Shown here in pieces: positions 17,145-23,038 of a stretch of DNA of 26,486 nucleotides. The stretch lies in the NCBI GenBank assembly GCA_045601525.1, contig JAZRZR010000093.1, forward strand, positions 1-26,486, in the 5' to 3' direction. Position 1 is the stretch's first letter; each line of letters begins with the position of its first letter. The notes under the pieces were generated by a model. The model had not been told where the DNA came from. It made no database searches and saw nothing but the letters and a program-made list of their open reading frames with translations. This DNA is from SIG565 sp045601525. GTDB lineage: Bacteria; Bacillota; Clostridia; Oscillospirales; Acutalibacteraceae. The translations under genes and the position numbers were made by a program.

Positions 17145-17209
17145 GCCGCTAGTTCGACTCTAGTCACTCGGACCAATTAAAGCCATAGCTTTTGCTGTGG
17201 CTTTTTTAT
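17145..17209 (+). repeat. direct repeat copy 2: orphan tRNA-Pro 3' end plus terminator
   Basis: A perfect 65-bp copy of 16937-17001, offset by 208 bp. It has the T arm, acceptor 3' strand, CCA and a full terminator (17179-17208), but no matching 5' half, so it cannot make a tRNA. It looks like one arm of a site-specific duplication. Confidence 0.97.
17179..17208 (+). terminator. duplicated terminator after orphan tRNA 3' end
   Basis: The same hairpin and T run as 16971-17000. It would stop any transcript reading through the first terminator. Confidence 0.8.
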
Positions 17210-17219
17210 ATGGTGAACA

Positions 17220-17249
17220 AAAAAAGCGTGGTAAAAACCACGCTTTTTT
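17220..17249. terminator. bidirectional terminator, sugar isomerase-like gene / tRNA region
   Basis: A perfect 13-bp stem, AAAAAAGCGTGGT with ACCACGCTTTTTT, and an AAAA loop. It ends eight bases beyond the stop of the minus-strand gene that starts at 18069. Confidence 0.9.
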
Positions 17250-17256
17250 AATTTAT

Positions 17257-18069
17257 TTAGTTGATTGTGTTAATGTATTTTACGCCAAGCTCGGCACATT
17301 CGAGCGGAGTTTTGCCAATGCTCGGTTGGTCTTGCTCGATTATAATCCATTCTACCCTTGCGTCCTCGGCGGCATTTAGGATACTATAAAAATCTTGACA
17401 GCCATAGCCTACTGGACGGAACTCGAAATTCCCACTGGCAATCTTTTCCTCATCGTCATCAAGACCAATAAGGTTATACATATTTTCACATTGCTCGCCT
17501 ACATAATCTTTAAGGTGAAGCAAATCTTGACGACCTGCATATTTGCGAATATAAGCCGAGGGGTCCTCCCCTGCCACCTTTACCCAACAGGTATCAAACT
17601 CGGGCTGAAGATACGGAACCTCGTTATATAATATATCAATAGCATACTCATCGCCGATTTTTGTAAATTCAAAATCGTGGTTATGGTAACAAATCTTCAT
17701 ACCAAGCTCATTTGCTTTTTCCGAAAGCATCTTCGCGGCATCGATTACCTTAGCAAAGCCATCAGTACCGGGACGTAAATCTTCATTTAGATAAGGGATA
17801 ACCACATACTCGCAACCAATTTCCTTAAAGGAATTGATAATGTCAGGGTTTGCTATCATATCCAAAAGCGGTACGTGCGATGAAATAGGAACAAGACCTA
17901 TTTCCTTGCACATCTTCTTAATCTCAGCGGGAGTAACTTTATCGGACAAGCCGGGTAATTCAACGCCATCGTAGCCCATGGCCTTTACCTTTCTCAAGGT
18001 AGCCTCATAATCTTTGTCCAAATCGTCACGAACTGAATACAACTGTAATGCAACAGGAAATCTTTTCAT
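17257..18069 (-). CDS. sugar phosphate isomerase/epimerase-like TIM-barrel protein
   Basis: 270 residues of the xylose-isomerase-like TIM-barrel superfamily (AP_endonuc_2). The barrel start VALQLYSVRDDL is typical. Candidate metal ligands are in VELPGL, CYHNHDFEF (His pair), PEFDTCWVKVAG (Asp) and LLHLKDY (His). Relatives include IolE, IolI and YcjR-type epimerases acting on inositol or keto-sugar derivatives. The substrate cannot be told, and no sugar operon surrounds it. An in-frame GTG nine bases upstream belongs to the TAGGTG ribosome site, so the ATG at 18069 is used. Single gene with its own promoter and terminator; cytoplasmic. Confidence 0.85.
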   Translation of the reverse strand: MKRFPVALQLYSVRDDLDKDYEATLRKVKAMGYDGVELPGLSDKVTPAEIKKMCKEIGLVPISSHVPLLDMIANPDIINSFKEIGCEYVVIPYLNEDLRPGTDGFAKVIDAAKMLSEKANELGMKICYHNHDFEFTKIGDEYAIDILYNEVPYLQPEFDTCWVKVAGEDPSAYIRKYAGRQDLLHLKDYVGEQCENMYNLIGLDDDEEKIASGNFEFRPVGYGCQDFYSILNAAEDARVEWIIIEQDQPSIGKTPLECAELGVKYINTIN

Positions 18070-18103
18070 AAAAAACACCTACTATTCTTTATATTACACT
18101 TCA

Positions 18104-18131
18104 ATTATAGAACATATAATGCAAAATACAA
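18104..18131 (-). promoter_or_regulatory. sigma-A promoter of the sugar isomerase-like gene
   Basis: On the minus strand TTGTAT (18126-18131), 16 bp, TATAAT (18104-18109), about 35 bp before the ATG at 18069. Confidence 0.65.
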
Positions 18132-18165
18132 GGTTTATTTTTATTGAAAATAGTATTAAAATAGA

Positions 18166-19344
18166 TTATAAACAATCTTTAATTTGGTCTATTTTATCGG
18201 TTTTTTCCCAGGATAAGTCAAGGTCCAGGCGTCCCAAATGGCCATACGCCGACAACTCTTTATAAATTGGACGGCAAAGGTCAAGCTTTTCAATTATTGC
18301 AGCAGGGCGCAAATCAAACACCTTATCAACAATTTCCGCTATCTTATAATCGGCGATTTTGCCTGTGCCAAATGTATCAACCATTACCGAAACAGGTTTA
18401 GCAACGCCTATTGCATAGGCTAATTGAATTTCACAACGGGAAGCAAGGCCTGCGGCCACAATATTTTTCGCAACATACCTTGCAGCATAAGCAGCGCTTC
18501 TATCAACCTTTGTCGGGTCCTTACCCGAAAAAGCACCGCCACCGTGGCGAGCCATACCACCATAAGTATCAACTATGATTTTTCTACCTGTAAGACCTGT
18601 ATCTCCTTGCGGTCCTCCCACAACAAATCTACCGGTTGGATTAATAAAAATCTTAATATCATCATTCCAAAGTTTTTCGGGGATAATGGGTTTTATAACC
18701 TTTTCGAGTATATCCGCTCTTAACTGTTCGAGAGTAACACTTGCTTTATGTTGAGATGAAACTACAACAGTATCAATGCGAACGGGAATATTATCCTCAT
18801 ATTCAACAGTAACCTGTGTTTTGCCATCGGGGCAAAGATAATCAAGTTCGCCGCTTTCACGCACATCAGTGAGCCTTTTAGCCATTTTATGCGCCAAAGA
18901 AATCGGCAATGGCATAAGTTCTTCGGTTTCATCGCATGCATAACCAAACATCATACCCTGATCGCCCGCGCCTACAAGATTGTACGCCTCTTCCTCGCCC
19001 GACTTTAACTCAAGTGATTTATCAACACCCATTGCTATATCGGGGGACTGTTTATCAAGAGATACACAAACCGCACAGGTATTACCGTCAAATCCTGCTT
19101 CGGCACAATCATATCCGATTTCGCAAACAGTTTTTCTAACAATCGACGGAATATCAACATTAGCGGTAGTTGTAATTTCACCCATTACATTAACGACACC
19201 GGTAGTACAAAAGGTTTCGCAAGCAACACGGGCTGTTTTATCCTGCTGTAAAATAGCATCAAGAATAGCATCAGACACACGGTCTGAAACCTTATCGGGA
19301 TGTCCCTTTGTAACCGATTCAGATGTAAATAATAATTTTGCCAT
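18166..19344 (-). CDS. metK: S-adenosylmethionine synthetase
   Basis: MetK makes SAM from methionine and ATP. The 392 residues start MAKLLFTSESVTKGHPDKVSD and include GAGDQGMMFGYACDE (ATP/methionine site) and FVVGGPQGDTGLTGRK with the phosphate-binding glycine-rich loop; Cys and Asp ligands are in normal places. An upstream extension of the frame runs into the riboswitch terminator and is not translated. The ATG at 19344 follows GGAGG. The SAM-I riboswitch upstream shuts the gene off when SAM is plentiful. The product supplies TrmD and RsmD in this window. No obvious terminator is seen after its stop codon. Confidence 0.97.
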   Translation of the reverse strand: MAKLLFTSESVTKGHPDKVSDRVSDAILDAILQQDKTARVACETFCTTGVVNVMGEITTTANVDIPSIVRKTVCEIGYDCAEAGFDGNTCAVCVSLDKQSPDIAMGVDKSLELKSGEEEAYNLVGAGDQGMMFGYACDETEELMPLPISLAHKMAKRLTDVRESGELDYLCPDGKTQVTVEYEDNIPVRIDTVVVSSQHKASVTLEQLRADILEKVIKPIIPEKLWNDDIKIFINPTGRFVVGGPQGDTGLTGRKIIVDTYGGMARHGGGAFSGKDPTKVDRSAAYAARYVAKNIVAAGLASRCEIQLAYAIGVAKPVSVMVDTFGTGKIADYKIAEIVDKVFDLRPAAIIEKLDLCRPIYKELSAYGHLGRLDLDLSWEKTDKIDQIKDCL

Positions 19345-19356
19345 AAATATACCTCC

Positions 19357-19390
19357 AAAAATATAAAAGCCGCTCCAAAAGAGCGGCTTT
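19357..19390 (-). terminator. riboswitch-controlled terminator before metK
   Basis: The minus-strand hairpin AAAGCCGCTC/GAGCGGCTTT has a 10-bp stem and a five-base loop, and is followed by TATATTTTT. It lies directly between the SAM aptamer and the metK ribosome site. Confidence 0.9.
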
Positions 19391-19396
19391 GAAAAC

Positions 19397-19487
19397 CTCA
19401 TCTTTCGGAAAATCCGCAGGATTTAGCACCTTGAAAACACAGGTTGCCGGGCATCACAGGGCCTGTCCCTCCGCCACTCTTGATAAG
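19397..19487 (-). ncRNA. SAM-I riboswitch (S box) aptamer
   Basis: On the minus strand the leader reads CTTATCAAGAGTGGCGGAGG, then GACAGGCCCTGTGATGCCCG, GCAACC, AAGGTGCTAAATCCTGC and finally AAAGATGAG. These are the conserved S-box blocks in order. P1 forms between CTTATC and GATGAG. Known S boxes bind SAM and favour the terminator. With the downstream hairpin this is an OFF switch for metK. Confidence 0.97.
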
Positions 19488-19510
19488 GAAAATATTAAAT
19501 TACCATAGTG

Positions 19511-19539
19511 ATTATACAACAATCGACAATTCTTGTCAA
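19511..19539 (-). promoter_or_regulatory. consensus sigma-A promoter of metK
   Basis: On the minus strand a perfect TTGACA (19534-19539), 17 bp, and a perfect TATAAT (19511-19516). The start is about 15 bases before the SAM aptamer. Confidence 0.9.
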
Positions 19540-19549
19540 GTTGTCCTAT

Positions 19550-20134
19550 CTATTTTTTAAGAATTGGAGAAATCTTCTTATAAACCAAGAAGCAAATTAT
19601 CGAATCGAGCAAACCCTTAACAAAGGTAAAGGGCAAATTGAATATTAAAAGCGCCTTCCAAATACTATCTACCGAAGGCAAAATTACCTGATAAAGAGAA
19701 AGGATAACCGTTTCGGGCAACAAGAGATTATAATATATAGGATACACAACAAAGTAATTTATAAATACGCAAGCCACACCCATAACCAGTGCGCCAAAAG
19801 AAGAGCCTAACAAAGCCCCCTTGCGTGTTTTGTTTTTCTTATATATAATTCCGGCGGTTCCAACGAAAAATGTTCCCATAAGGAAATTAGCCAACTCGCC
19901 CACTCCCGCAGTTGATGTAAAAAACAAATGCAAAGCATTTTTTATAAAACAAACTGCTATACCATAAACCGGGCCAAACAAAAACGCAGTAATCAAAGCC
20001 GGCAACTCGGAAAAATCCAATTTAATAAAAGCAGGCATAATCGGTACACTTACTTCTATCATCATAAGCACAAAGCCTAAAGCCGACATAAGCCCCGTAA
20101 CCGCGGCCGCACGAAGTCCTTTATTCTTAACCAT
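19550..20134 (-). CDS. ribU: riboflavin ECF transporter S component
   Basis: 194 residues with about five or six membrane segments, the RibU substrate-binding subunit that works with a shared EcfA/A'/T energy module. The family signature KLDFSELPALITAFLFGP sits near residues 38-55 in the first loop. The frame can be extended upstream through the riboswitch, but the ATG at 20134 follows GGAGGTTAGT and gives the normal length. The FMN riboswitch upstream makes riboflavin or FMN uptake the near-certain role. No ecfA/T gene is nearby, as is usual for group II ECF systems. Confidence 0.94.
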   Translation of the reverse strand: MVKNKGLRAAAVTGLMSALGFVLMMIEVSVPIMPAFIKLDFSELPALITAFLFGPVYGIAVCFIKNALHLFFTSTAGVGELANFLMGTFFVGTAGIIYKKNKTRKGALLGSSFGALVMGVACVFINYFVVYPIYYNLLLPETVILSLYQVILPSVDSIWKALLIFNLPFTFVKGLLDSIICFLVYKKISPILKK

Positions 20135-20144
20135 ACTAACCTCC

Positions 20145-20177
20145 AAAAACAAAGCCCCGATATAAAAATATCGGGGC
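20145..20177 (-). terminator. FMN riboswitch terminator before ribU
   Basis: The minus-strand hairpin GCCCCGATAT/ATATCGGGGC has a perfect 10-bp stem and a TTTT loop, followed by TTTGTTTTT. It lies between the aptamer and the ribU ribosome site. Confidence 0.9.
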
Positions 20178-20190
20178 GAAATAGCAAATA

Positions 20191-20303
20191 TCTTTCTACC
20201 ATCCGGACTATACCGTCGGCTTCGGAATTGCACCGAATCGGCCCTTAAAATTAAGGGTTAGTGGGCTATACCACCGGTGAGGAATTTCACCTCGCCTCGA
20301 AAC
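20191..20303 (-). ncRNA. FMN riboswitch (RFN element)
   Basis: Minus-strand blocks in order: GAGGCGAGGTGAAATTCCTC, ACCGGTGGTATAGCCCAC, a variable hairpin AACCCTTAATTTTAAGGG, GATTCGGTGCAATTCCGAAG, CCGACGGTATAGTCCGGATG and GTAGAAAGA. This is the standard RFN consensus. FMN binding would promote the adjacent terminator and repress ribU. Confidence 0.97.
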
Positions 20304-20309
20304 AATTAT

Positions 20310-20338
20310 ATTCTAATACTAAATGGTTAATTTGTCAA
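20310..20338 (-). promoter_or_regulatory. sigma-A promoter of the FMN riboswitch-ribU unit
   Basis: On the minus strand TTGACA (20333-20338), 17 bp, TAGAAT (20310-20315). The -35 box overlaps the TGA stop codon (20335-20337) of the preceding DUF1294 gene. Confidence 0.8.
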
Positions 20339-20604
20339 TACAAAATGCCTTTATATATAAGCCATAAAATCAATATCACTTGTAAAAAAATTATAAGTGG
20401 CAAGCCAATCATAAAGCGCTTATGTAACGTTTTATGACGAATTGTTTTCATTGTAACATACATAAAAAGTGCACCGCCGAATATCGAAACCGAAAATAAA
20501 ACCTTTTCGGGAATGCGACGCTTTGATTTAACGGCTTTTCTTTTATCTGCCACGCATAAAATGACAGATAATAGATTAATCGCCAAAAGGTATAAAAGCA
20601 GCAT
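20335..20604 (-). CDS. DUF1294 family small membrane protein
   Basis: 89 residues with an N-terminal membrane helix, a basic loop around CVADKRKAVKSKRRIPEK, a glycine-containing helix FSVSIFGGALFMYVTMK, the RHKTLHKRFMIGLP segment and a last helix. The DKR...R-I-P-E and GG...HKT...F motifs are those of DUF1294, whose function is unknown. A TTG three bases upstream crowds the GGAGG, so the ATG at 20604 is used. It lies behind the terminator of the peptide gene and may be read by partial read-through; no good promoter of its own is seen. Confidence 0.88.
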   Translation of the reverse strand: MLLLYLLAINLLSVILCVADKRKAVKSKRRIPEKVLFSVSIFGGALFMYVTMKTIRHKTLHKRFMIGLPLIIFLQVILILWLIYKGILY

Positions 20605-20626
20605 CAATACCTCCTAAACAGTTACA

Positions 20627-20661
20627 ACAAAAATAGCCCGATACCTCATTAGATATCAGGC
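20627..20661 (-). terminator. intrinsic terminator of the 52-residue peptide gene
   Basis: The minus-strand stem GCCTGATATC/GGTATCGGGC has 10 bp (two G-U) and a six-base loop, followed by TATTTTTG. It lies 20 bases after the peptide stop codon. Confidence 0.85.
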
Positions 20662-20680
20662 AATATTTGATTGAAATGAA

Positions 20681-20839
20681 TTAAGCTCCTAAATCAATGT
20701 TAGAAAGAACTGCGCCAGCCCAGCTACCGATAGTGCCAGTAGAACCTTCGTCTCCTTCACCATCAGACCAACCTGCAGCGATTACATCTTCCAAATTCAA
20801 TTTTGTTACTTCGAGGGACGGTGCTTCGTATTTTTTCAT
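20681..20839 (-). CDS. 52-residue acidic Gly/Ser-rich peptide of unknown function
   Basis: A short gene with its own promoter (20929-20957), an 83-base leader, an AAAGGAG ribosome site and a terminator. The peptide begins MKKYEAPSLEVTKLNLEDVI, then AAGWSDGEGDEGSTGTIGSW, and ends AGAVLSNIDLGA. It has no cysteine, no signal peptide and no membrane segment. Charge is about -6: nine Asp/Glu against three Lys. The leader-like N-terminus (MKKYxxP.LEV...EDVI) and low-complexity tail recall a loose group of short clostridial proteins I remember only as hypothetical. A RiPP-type precursor is possible, but no modifying enzyme is in view. Expression is well supported; function is unknown. Confidence 0.8.
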   Translation of the reverse strand: MKKYEAPSLEVTKLNLEDVIAAGWSDGEGDEGSTGTIGSWAGAVLSNIDLGA

Positions 20840-20922
20840 AATAAAACACGGCTCCTTTCAAAATCAATAAACTTATGTGGCTTTCCTTTGTGCCAAACAA
20901 ATCAAGCACTTTACCACTACAC
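20840..20922 (-). promoter_or_regulatory. structured 5' leader of the peptide gene
   Basis: The expected RNA starts near 20922. TATGTG near its 5' end can pair with CACATA about 45 bases later, enclosing an inner GTGC/GCAC stem. The ribosome site AAAGGAG lies beyond the structure, 12 bases before the ATG, which is rather far. It does not match any riboswitch I know. Confidence 0.4.
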
Positions 20923-20928
20923 ATATAT

Positions 20929-20957
20929 AATATACACCCAAAACTATGTTTTGTCAA
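20929..20957 (-). promoter_or_regulatory. sigma-A promoter of the peptide gene
   Basis: On the minus strand a perfect TTGACA (20952-20957), 17 bp, TATATT (20929-20934). It is a strong vegetative-type promoter. Confidence 0.85.
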
Positions 20958-20982
20958 CACAAAATATAAGAAAATGTTGCAC

Positions 20983-21045
20983 AAAAAACGCGCAGCGTAT
21001 ATGTTAATTTTGACTATAAGGCGGTTAAGCCCTACAGTCAAAATT
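20983..21045 (-). terminator. terminator region of rpsB-tsf
   Basis: A long hairpin lies 11 bases after the tsf stop: AATTTTGACTGTAGGGC pairs with GCCTTATAGTCAAAATT over 17 positions, with two G-U pairs that exist only in minus-strand RNA and become A-C mismatches on the plus strand. Further on, ACGC-TGC-GCGT is followed by TTTTTT (20983-20988). Together they should end the operon transcript. Confidence 0.75.
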
Positions 21046-21056
21046 ATTTATACAAT

Positions 21057-21968
21057 TTACTGAACCATTTTTGCGATTTCGCCGGCGAAATCGTCAACAC
21101 GCTTCTCAATACCCTCGCCCTTTTCAAAGCGAACAAAAGAAGCAACCTTGATATCAGCGCCAAGTGCCTTGGCAACCGAATCAATGTACTTACCAACAGT
21201 TAAATCACCATCGATAACATACTGCTGCTCAACCAAGCAGTTTTCTTTATAGTATTTGCCAATCTTACCATCAACAATCTTAGCAAGAACCATTTCAGGC
21301 TTATTAGCCATTTTGGGGTCTTCCTTCATCTGAGCGATAAGAATTTCTTTTTCCTTCTCGATTACTTCAGCAGGAACTGAAGCTTCATCAAGATAAGCAG
21401 GATTCATAGCAGCGATTTGCATTGCGACGTTTTTACCTGCTGCAATAAGTTCAGCATTATCAGCCGCAATATCGGTATCAAAGTTTACAAGAACACCGAT
21501 TTTGCCGCCGCCGTGTACATAGGAAACAACCTTACCCTCATATCTCTCAAAGCGACGAACCTTAATGTTCTCACGCAAAGCAAGGAAAAGTTCCTGTACC
21601 ATTTCTTCAACGGTTTGACCATCTTTCTCGGTCTTTAAGAGAGCATCCAAATCAGCAGGATTCTTCTCAATTACAATCTTAGTAATTTTTTCAGCCAATG
21701 CCTTAAAAGGCTCGCCGTTAGAAACAAAGTCGGTCTCAGCGTTCATTTCGATTACAGCACCAACATTGCCATCAACGATAGCACATACAGTACCCTCAGC
21801 AGCGATACGGTCAGCCTTCTTAGCTTGAGAAGCCAAACCTTTTTCACGCAAAAAGTCAACTGCGGCGTCCATATTGCCATCGGTAGCAACAAGAGCCTTT
21901 TTACAATCCATCATACCGCAACCGGTTTTCTCACGCAAAGCTTGTACGTCTTTTGCAGTAAAAGCCAT
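21057..21968 (-). CDS. tsf: translation elongation factor Ts
   Basis: EF-Ts regenerates EF-Tu-GTP. The 303 residues start MAFTAKDVQALREKTGCGMMD, with the N-terminal UBA-like domain containing CKKALVATDGNMDAAVDFLR. The core follows, with IEMNAETDFVSNGEPF, VRRFERYEG, MQIAAMNPAYLDEASVP and a C-terminal module. It is 41 bp downstream of rpsB, the standard pair. AGGAGG precedes the ATG. Confidence 0.97.
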   Translation of the reverse strand: MAFTAKDVQALREKTGCGMMDCKKALVATDGNMDAAVDFLREKGLASQAKKADRIAAEGTVCAIVDGNVGAVIEMNAETDFVSNGEPFKALAEKITKIVIEKNPADLDALLKTEKDGQTVEEMVQELFLALRENIKVRRFERYEGKVVSYVHGGGKIGVLVNFDTDIAADNAELIAAGKNVAMQIAAMNPAYLDEASVPAEVIEKEKEILIAQMKEDPKMANKPEMVLAKIVDGKIGKYYKENCLVEQQYVIDGDLTVGKYIDSVAKALGADIKVASFVRFEKGEGIEKRVDDFAGEIAKMVQ

Positions 21969-22009
21969 AATAATTTCCTCCTATATATAAATGCAGAATA
22001 AATACCTAA

Positions 22010-22780
22010 TTATTCAGCAGCTGTTTCCTCAGCAACAACCTCTTCGATATCAGCAGGAGCCTCAACCTCTGCTTCCTCAGCAACAGGTGTGCTTTGCTCG
22101 CCCTGACGAGCCTCAATAACTGCAGACGCGATAGTTTCAGCAATTAATTTTACTGCACGAATAGCATCATCGTTACCAGGGATAACTGCGTCAACTTCAT
22201 CGGGGTCACAGTTAGTATCGCAAATAGCGATAATCGGAATGCCAAGCTTCTTGGCTTCAGCAACAGCGATTCTTTCTTTTCTGGGGTCAACGATAAACAT
22301 AGCAGCGGGAATCTTTGTCATATTCTCGATACCGCCAAGGTTTTTCTCAAGCTTTTCAATCTCGAGTTTAAGACCTGCAACTTCCTTTTTGGGAAGAAGT
22401 TCAAATGTACCGTTAGCCTCCATCTCACGAAGCTGCTTTAATCTTCTAATACGGCCGCGGATTGTTGTGAAGTTGGTAAGCATACCGCCAAGCCAACGAG
22501 CATCAACATAAGGCATCTCGCAACGGATAGCCTCTTCCTTAATAGAATCTTGGGCCTGTTTCTTTGTACCTACAAAAAGAACTTCGCCGCCGTTAGCTAC
22601 GATATCACGAGTAAATGTGTAAGCCTCGTTAAGCTTCTTAACGGTTTTTTGAAGGTCAATAATGTAAATACCGTTACGCTCTGTAAAAATATACGGAGCC
22701 ATTTTGGGGTTCCAGCGTCTTGTCTGATGTCCGAAATGAACACCTGCTTCAAGCAACTGTTTCATTGATACTACTGCCAT
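22010..22780 (-). CDS. rpsB: 30S ribosomal protein uS2
   Basis: 256 residues of uS2 with the family start VSMKQLLEAGVHFGHQTRRW, then MAPYIFTERNGIYIIDLQKT, DARWLGGMLTNF and IPIIAICDTNCDPD. The tail after about residue 225 is Glu/Ala-rich, as in many Firmicutes. It binds late in 30S assembly and is needed for bS1 or mRNA engagement. AGGAGG precedes the ATG. It heads the rpsB-tsf operon behind a structured leader. Confidence 0.97.
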   Translation of the reverse strand: MAVVSMKQLLEAGVHFGHQTRRWNPKMAPYIFTERNGIYIIDLQKTVKKLNEAYTFTRDIVANGGEVLFVGTKKQAQDSIKEEAIRCEMPYVDARWLGGMLTNFTTIRGRIRRLKQLREMEANGTFELLPKKEVAGLKLEIEKLEKNLGGIENMTKIPAAMFIVDPRKERIAVAEAKKLGIPIIAICDTNCDPDEVDAVIPGNDDAIRAVKLIAETIASAVIEARQGEQSTPVAEEAEVEAPADIEEVVAEETAAE

Positions 22781-22897
22781 TTCTTTTTCCTCCTAGGTTA
22801 TACCTCCATCCCGCTGCGGATACGGATTTTGCATGGCTGCAAACACCTACCGTAATTAAAGCGGAATGTGTGTTTTATTATCACAGCATACTGTGAC
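22781..22897 (-). promoter_or_regulatory. rpsB leader, possible autoregulatory RNA with mini-ORF
   Basis: About 117 bases of leader RNA. Hairpin 1 is TCACAG-TATG-CTGTGA (22881-22896). Hairpin 2 is TTTGCA-GCCA-TGCAAA (22828-22843). A CCG-CAG-CGG stem comes later, and GGAGG sequences occur both before and after ATAACCT. A 13-codon frame (22793-22834) starts at an ATG in hairpin 2 and stops at a TAG touching the rpsB ribosome site. uS2 controls its own operon through leader RNA in E. coli; similar control here is inferred. Confidence 0.45.
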
Positions 22898-22903
22898 CGA
22901 TAA

Positions 22904-22932
22904 ATTATAACACAACACATTTTATTTTGCAA
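22904..22932 (-). promoter_or_regulatory. sigma-A promoter of rpsB-tsf
   Basis: On the minus strand TTGCAA (22927-22932), 17 bp, TATAAT (22904-22909). Confidence 0.82.
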
Positions 22933-22971
22933 GCATATTTTTCCACTTTTCGAAATATTTTTTATTTTTTC

Positions 22972-23000
22972 TTGACTTATCTTATGTTTTTTTATATAAT
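22972..23000 (+). promoter_or_regulatory. sigma-A promoter of the IMP dehydrogenase gene
   Basis: TTGACT (22972-22977), 17 bp, TATAAT (22995-23000). It is divergent from the rpsB promoter. The leader is only about 32 bases with ACGGAGG, too short for a purine riboswitch. Confidence 0.85.
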
Positions 23001-23038
23001 CTTATAAATACAAATTTTATATTACGGAGGAAAATCAA

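Noticed and set aside
17070..17177. Second tRNA gene ending at the repeated CCA
   Set aside because: The T arm and 3' acceptor strand are present, but no upstream strand pairs with CACTCGG and no anticodon arm has a seven-base loop; not a functional tRNA.
16989..17180. Open frame of 63 codons across the tRNA scar
   Set aside because: It starts in the tRNA terminator, has no ribosome site, and its Arg/Val/Pro-rich product is what translated tRNA-like DNA gives.
19345..19401. N-terminal extension of MetK
   Set aside because: The extra codons lie in the riboswitch terminator and upstream of the GGAGG site.
20135..20233. N-terminal extension of RibU
   Set aside because: It is translated FMN riboswitch and terminator sequence; the real start has GGAGG.
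20763..21041. 92-codon minus-strand frame overlapping the peptide gene
   Set aside because: It runs through the tsf terminator and the peptide promoter, lacks a ribosome site and shares bases with the better-supported 52-residue frame.
23001..23038. Purine riboswitch before the IMPDH gene
   Set aside because: The leader is only about 32 bases and has none of the aptamer blocks.
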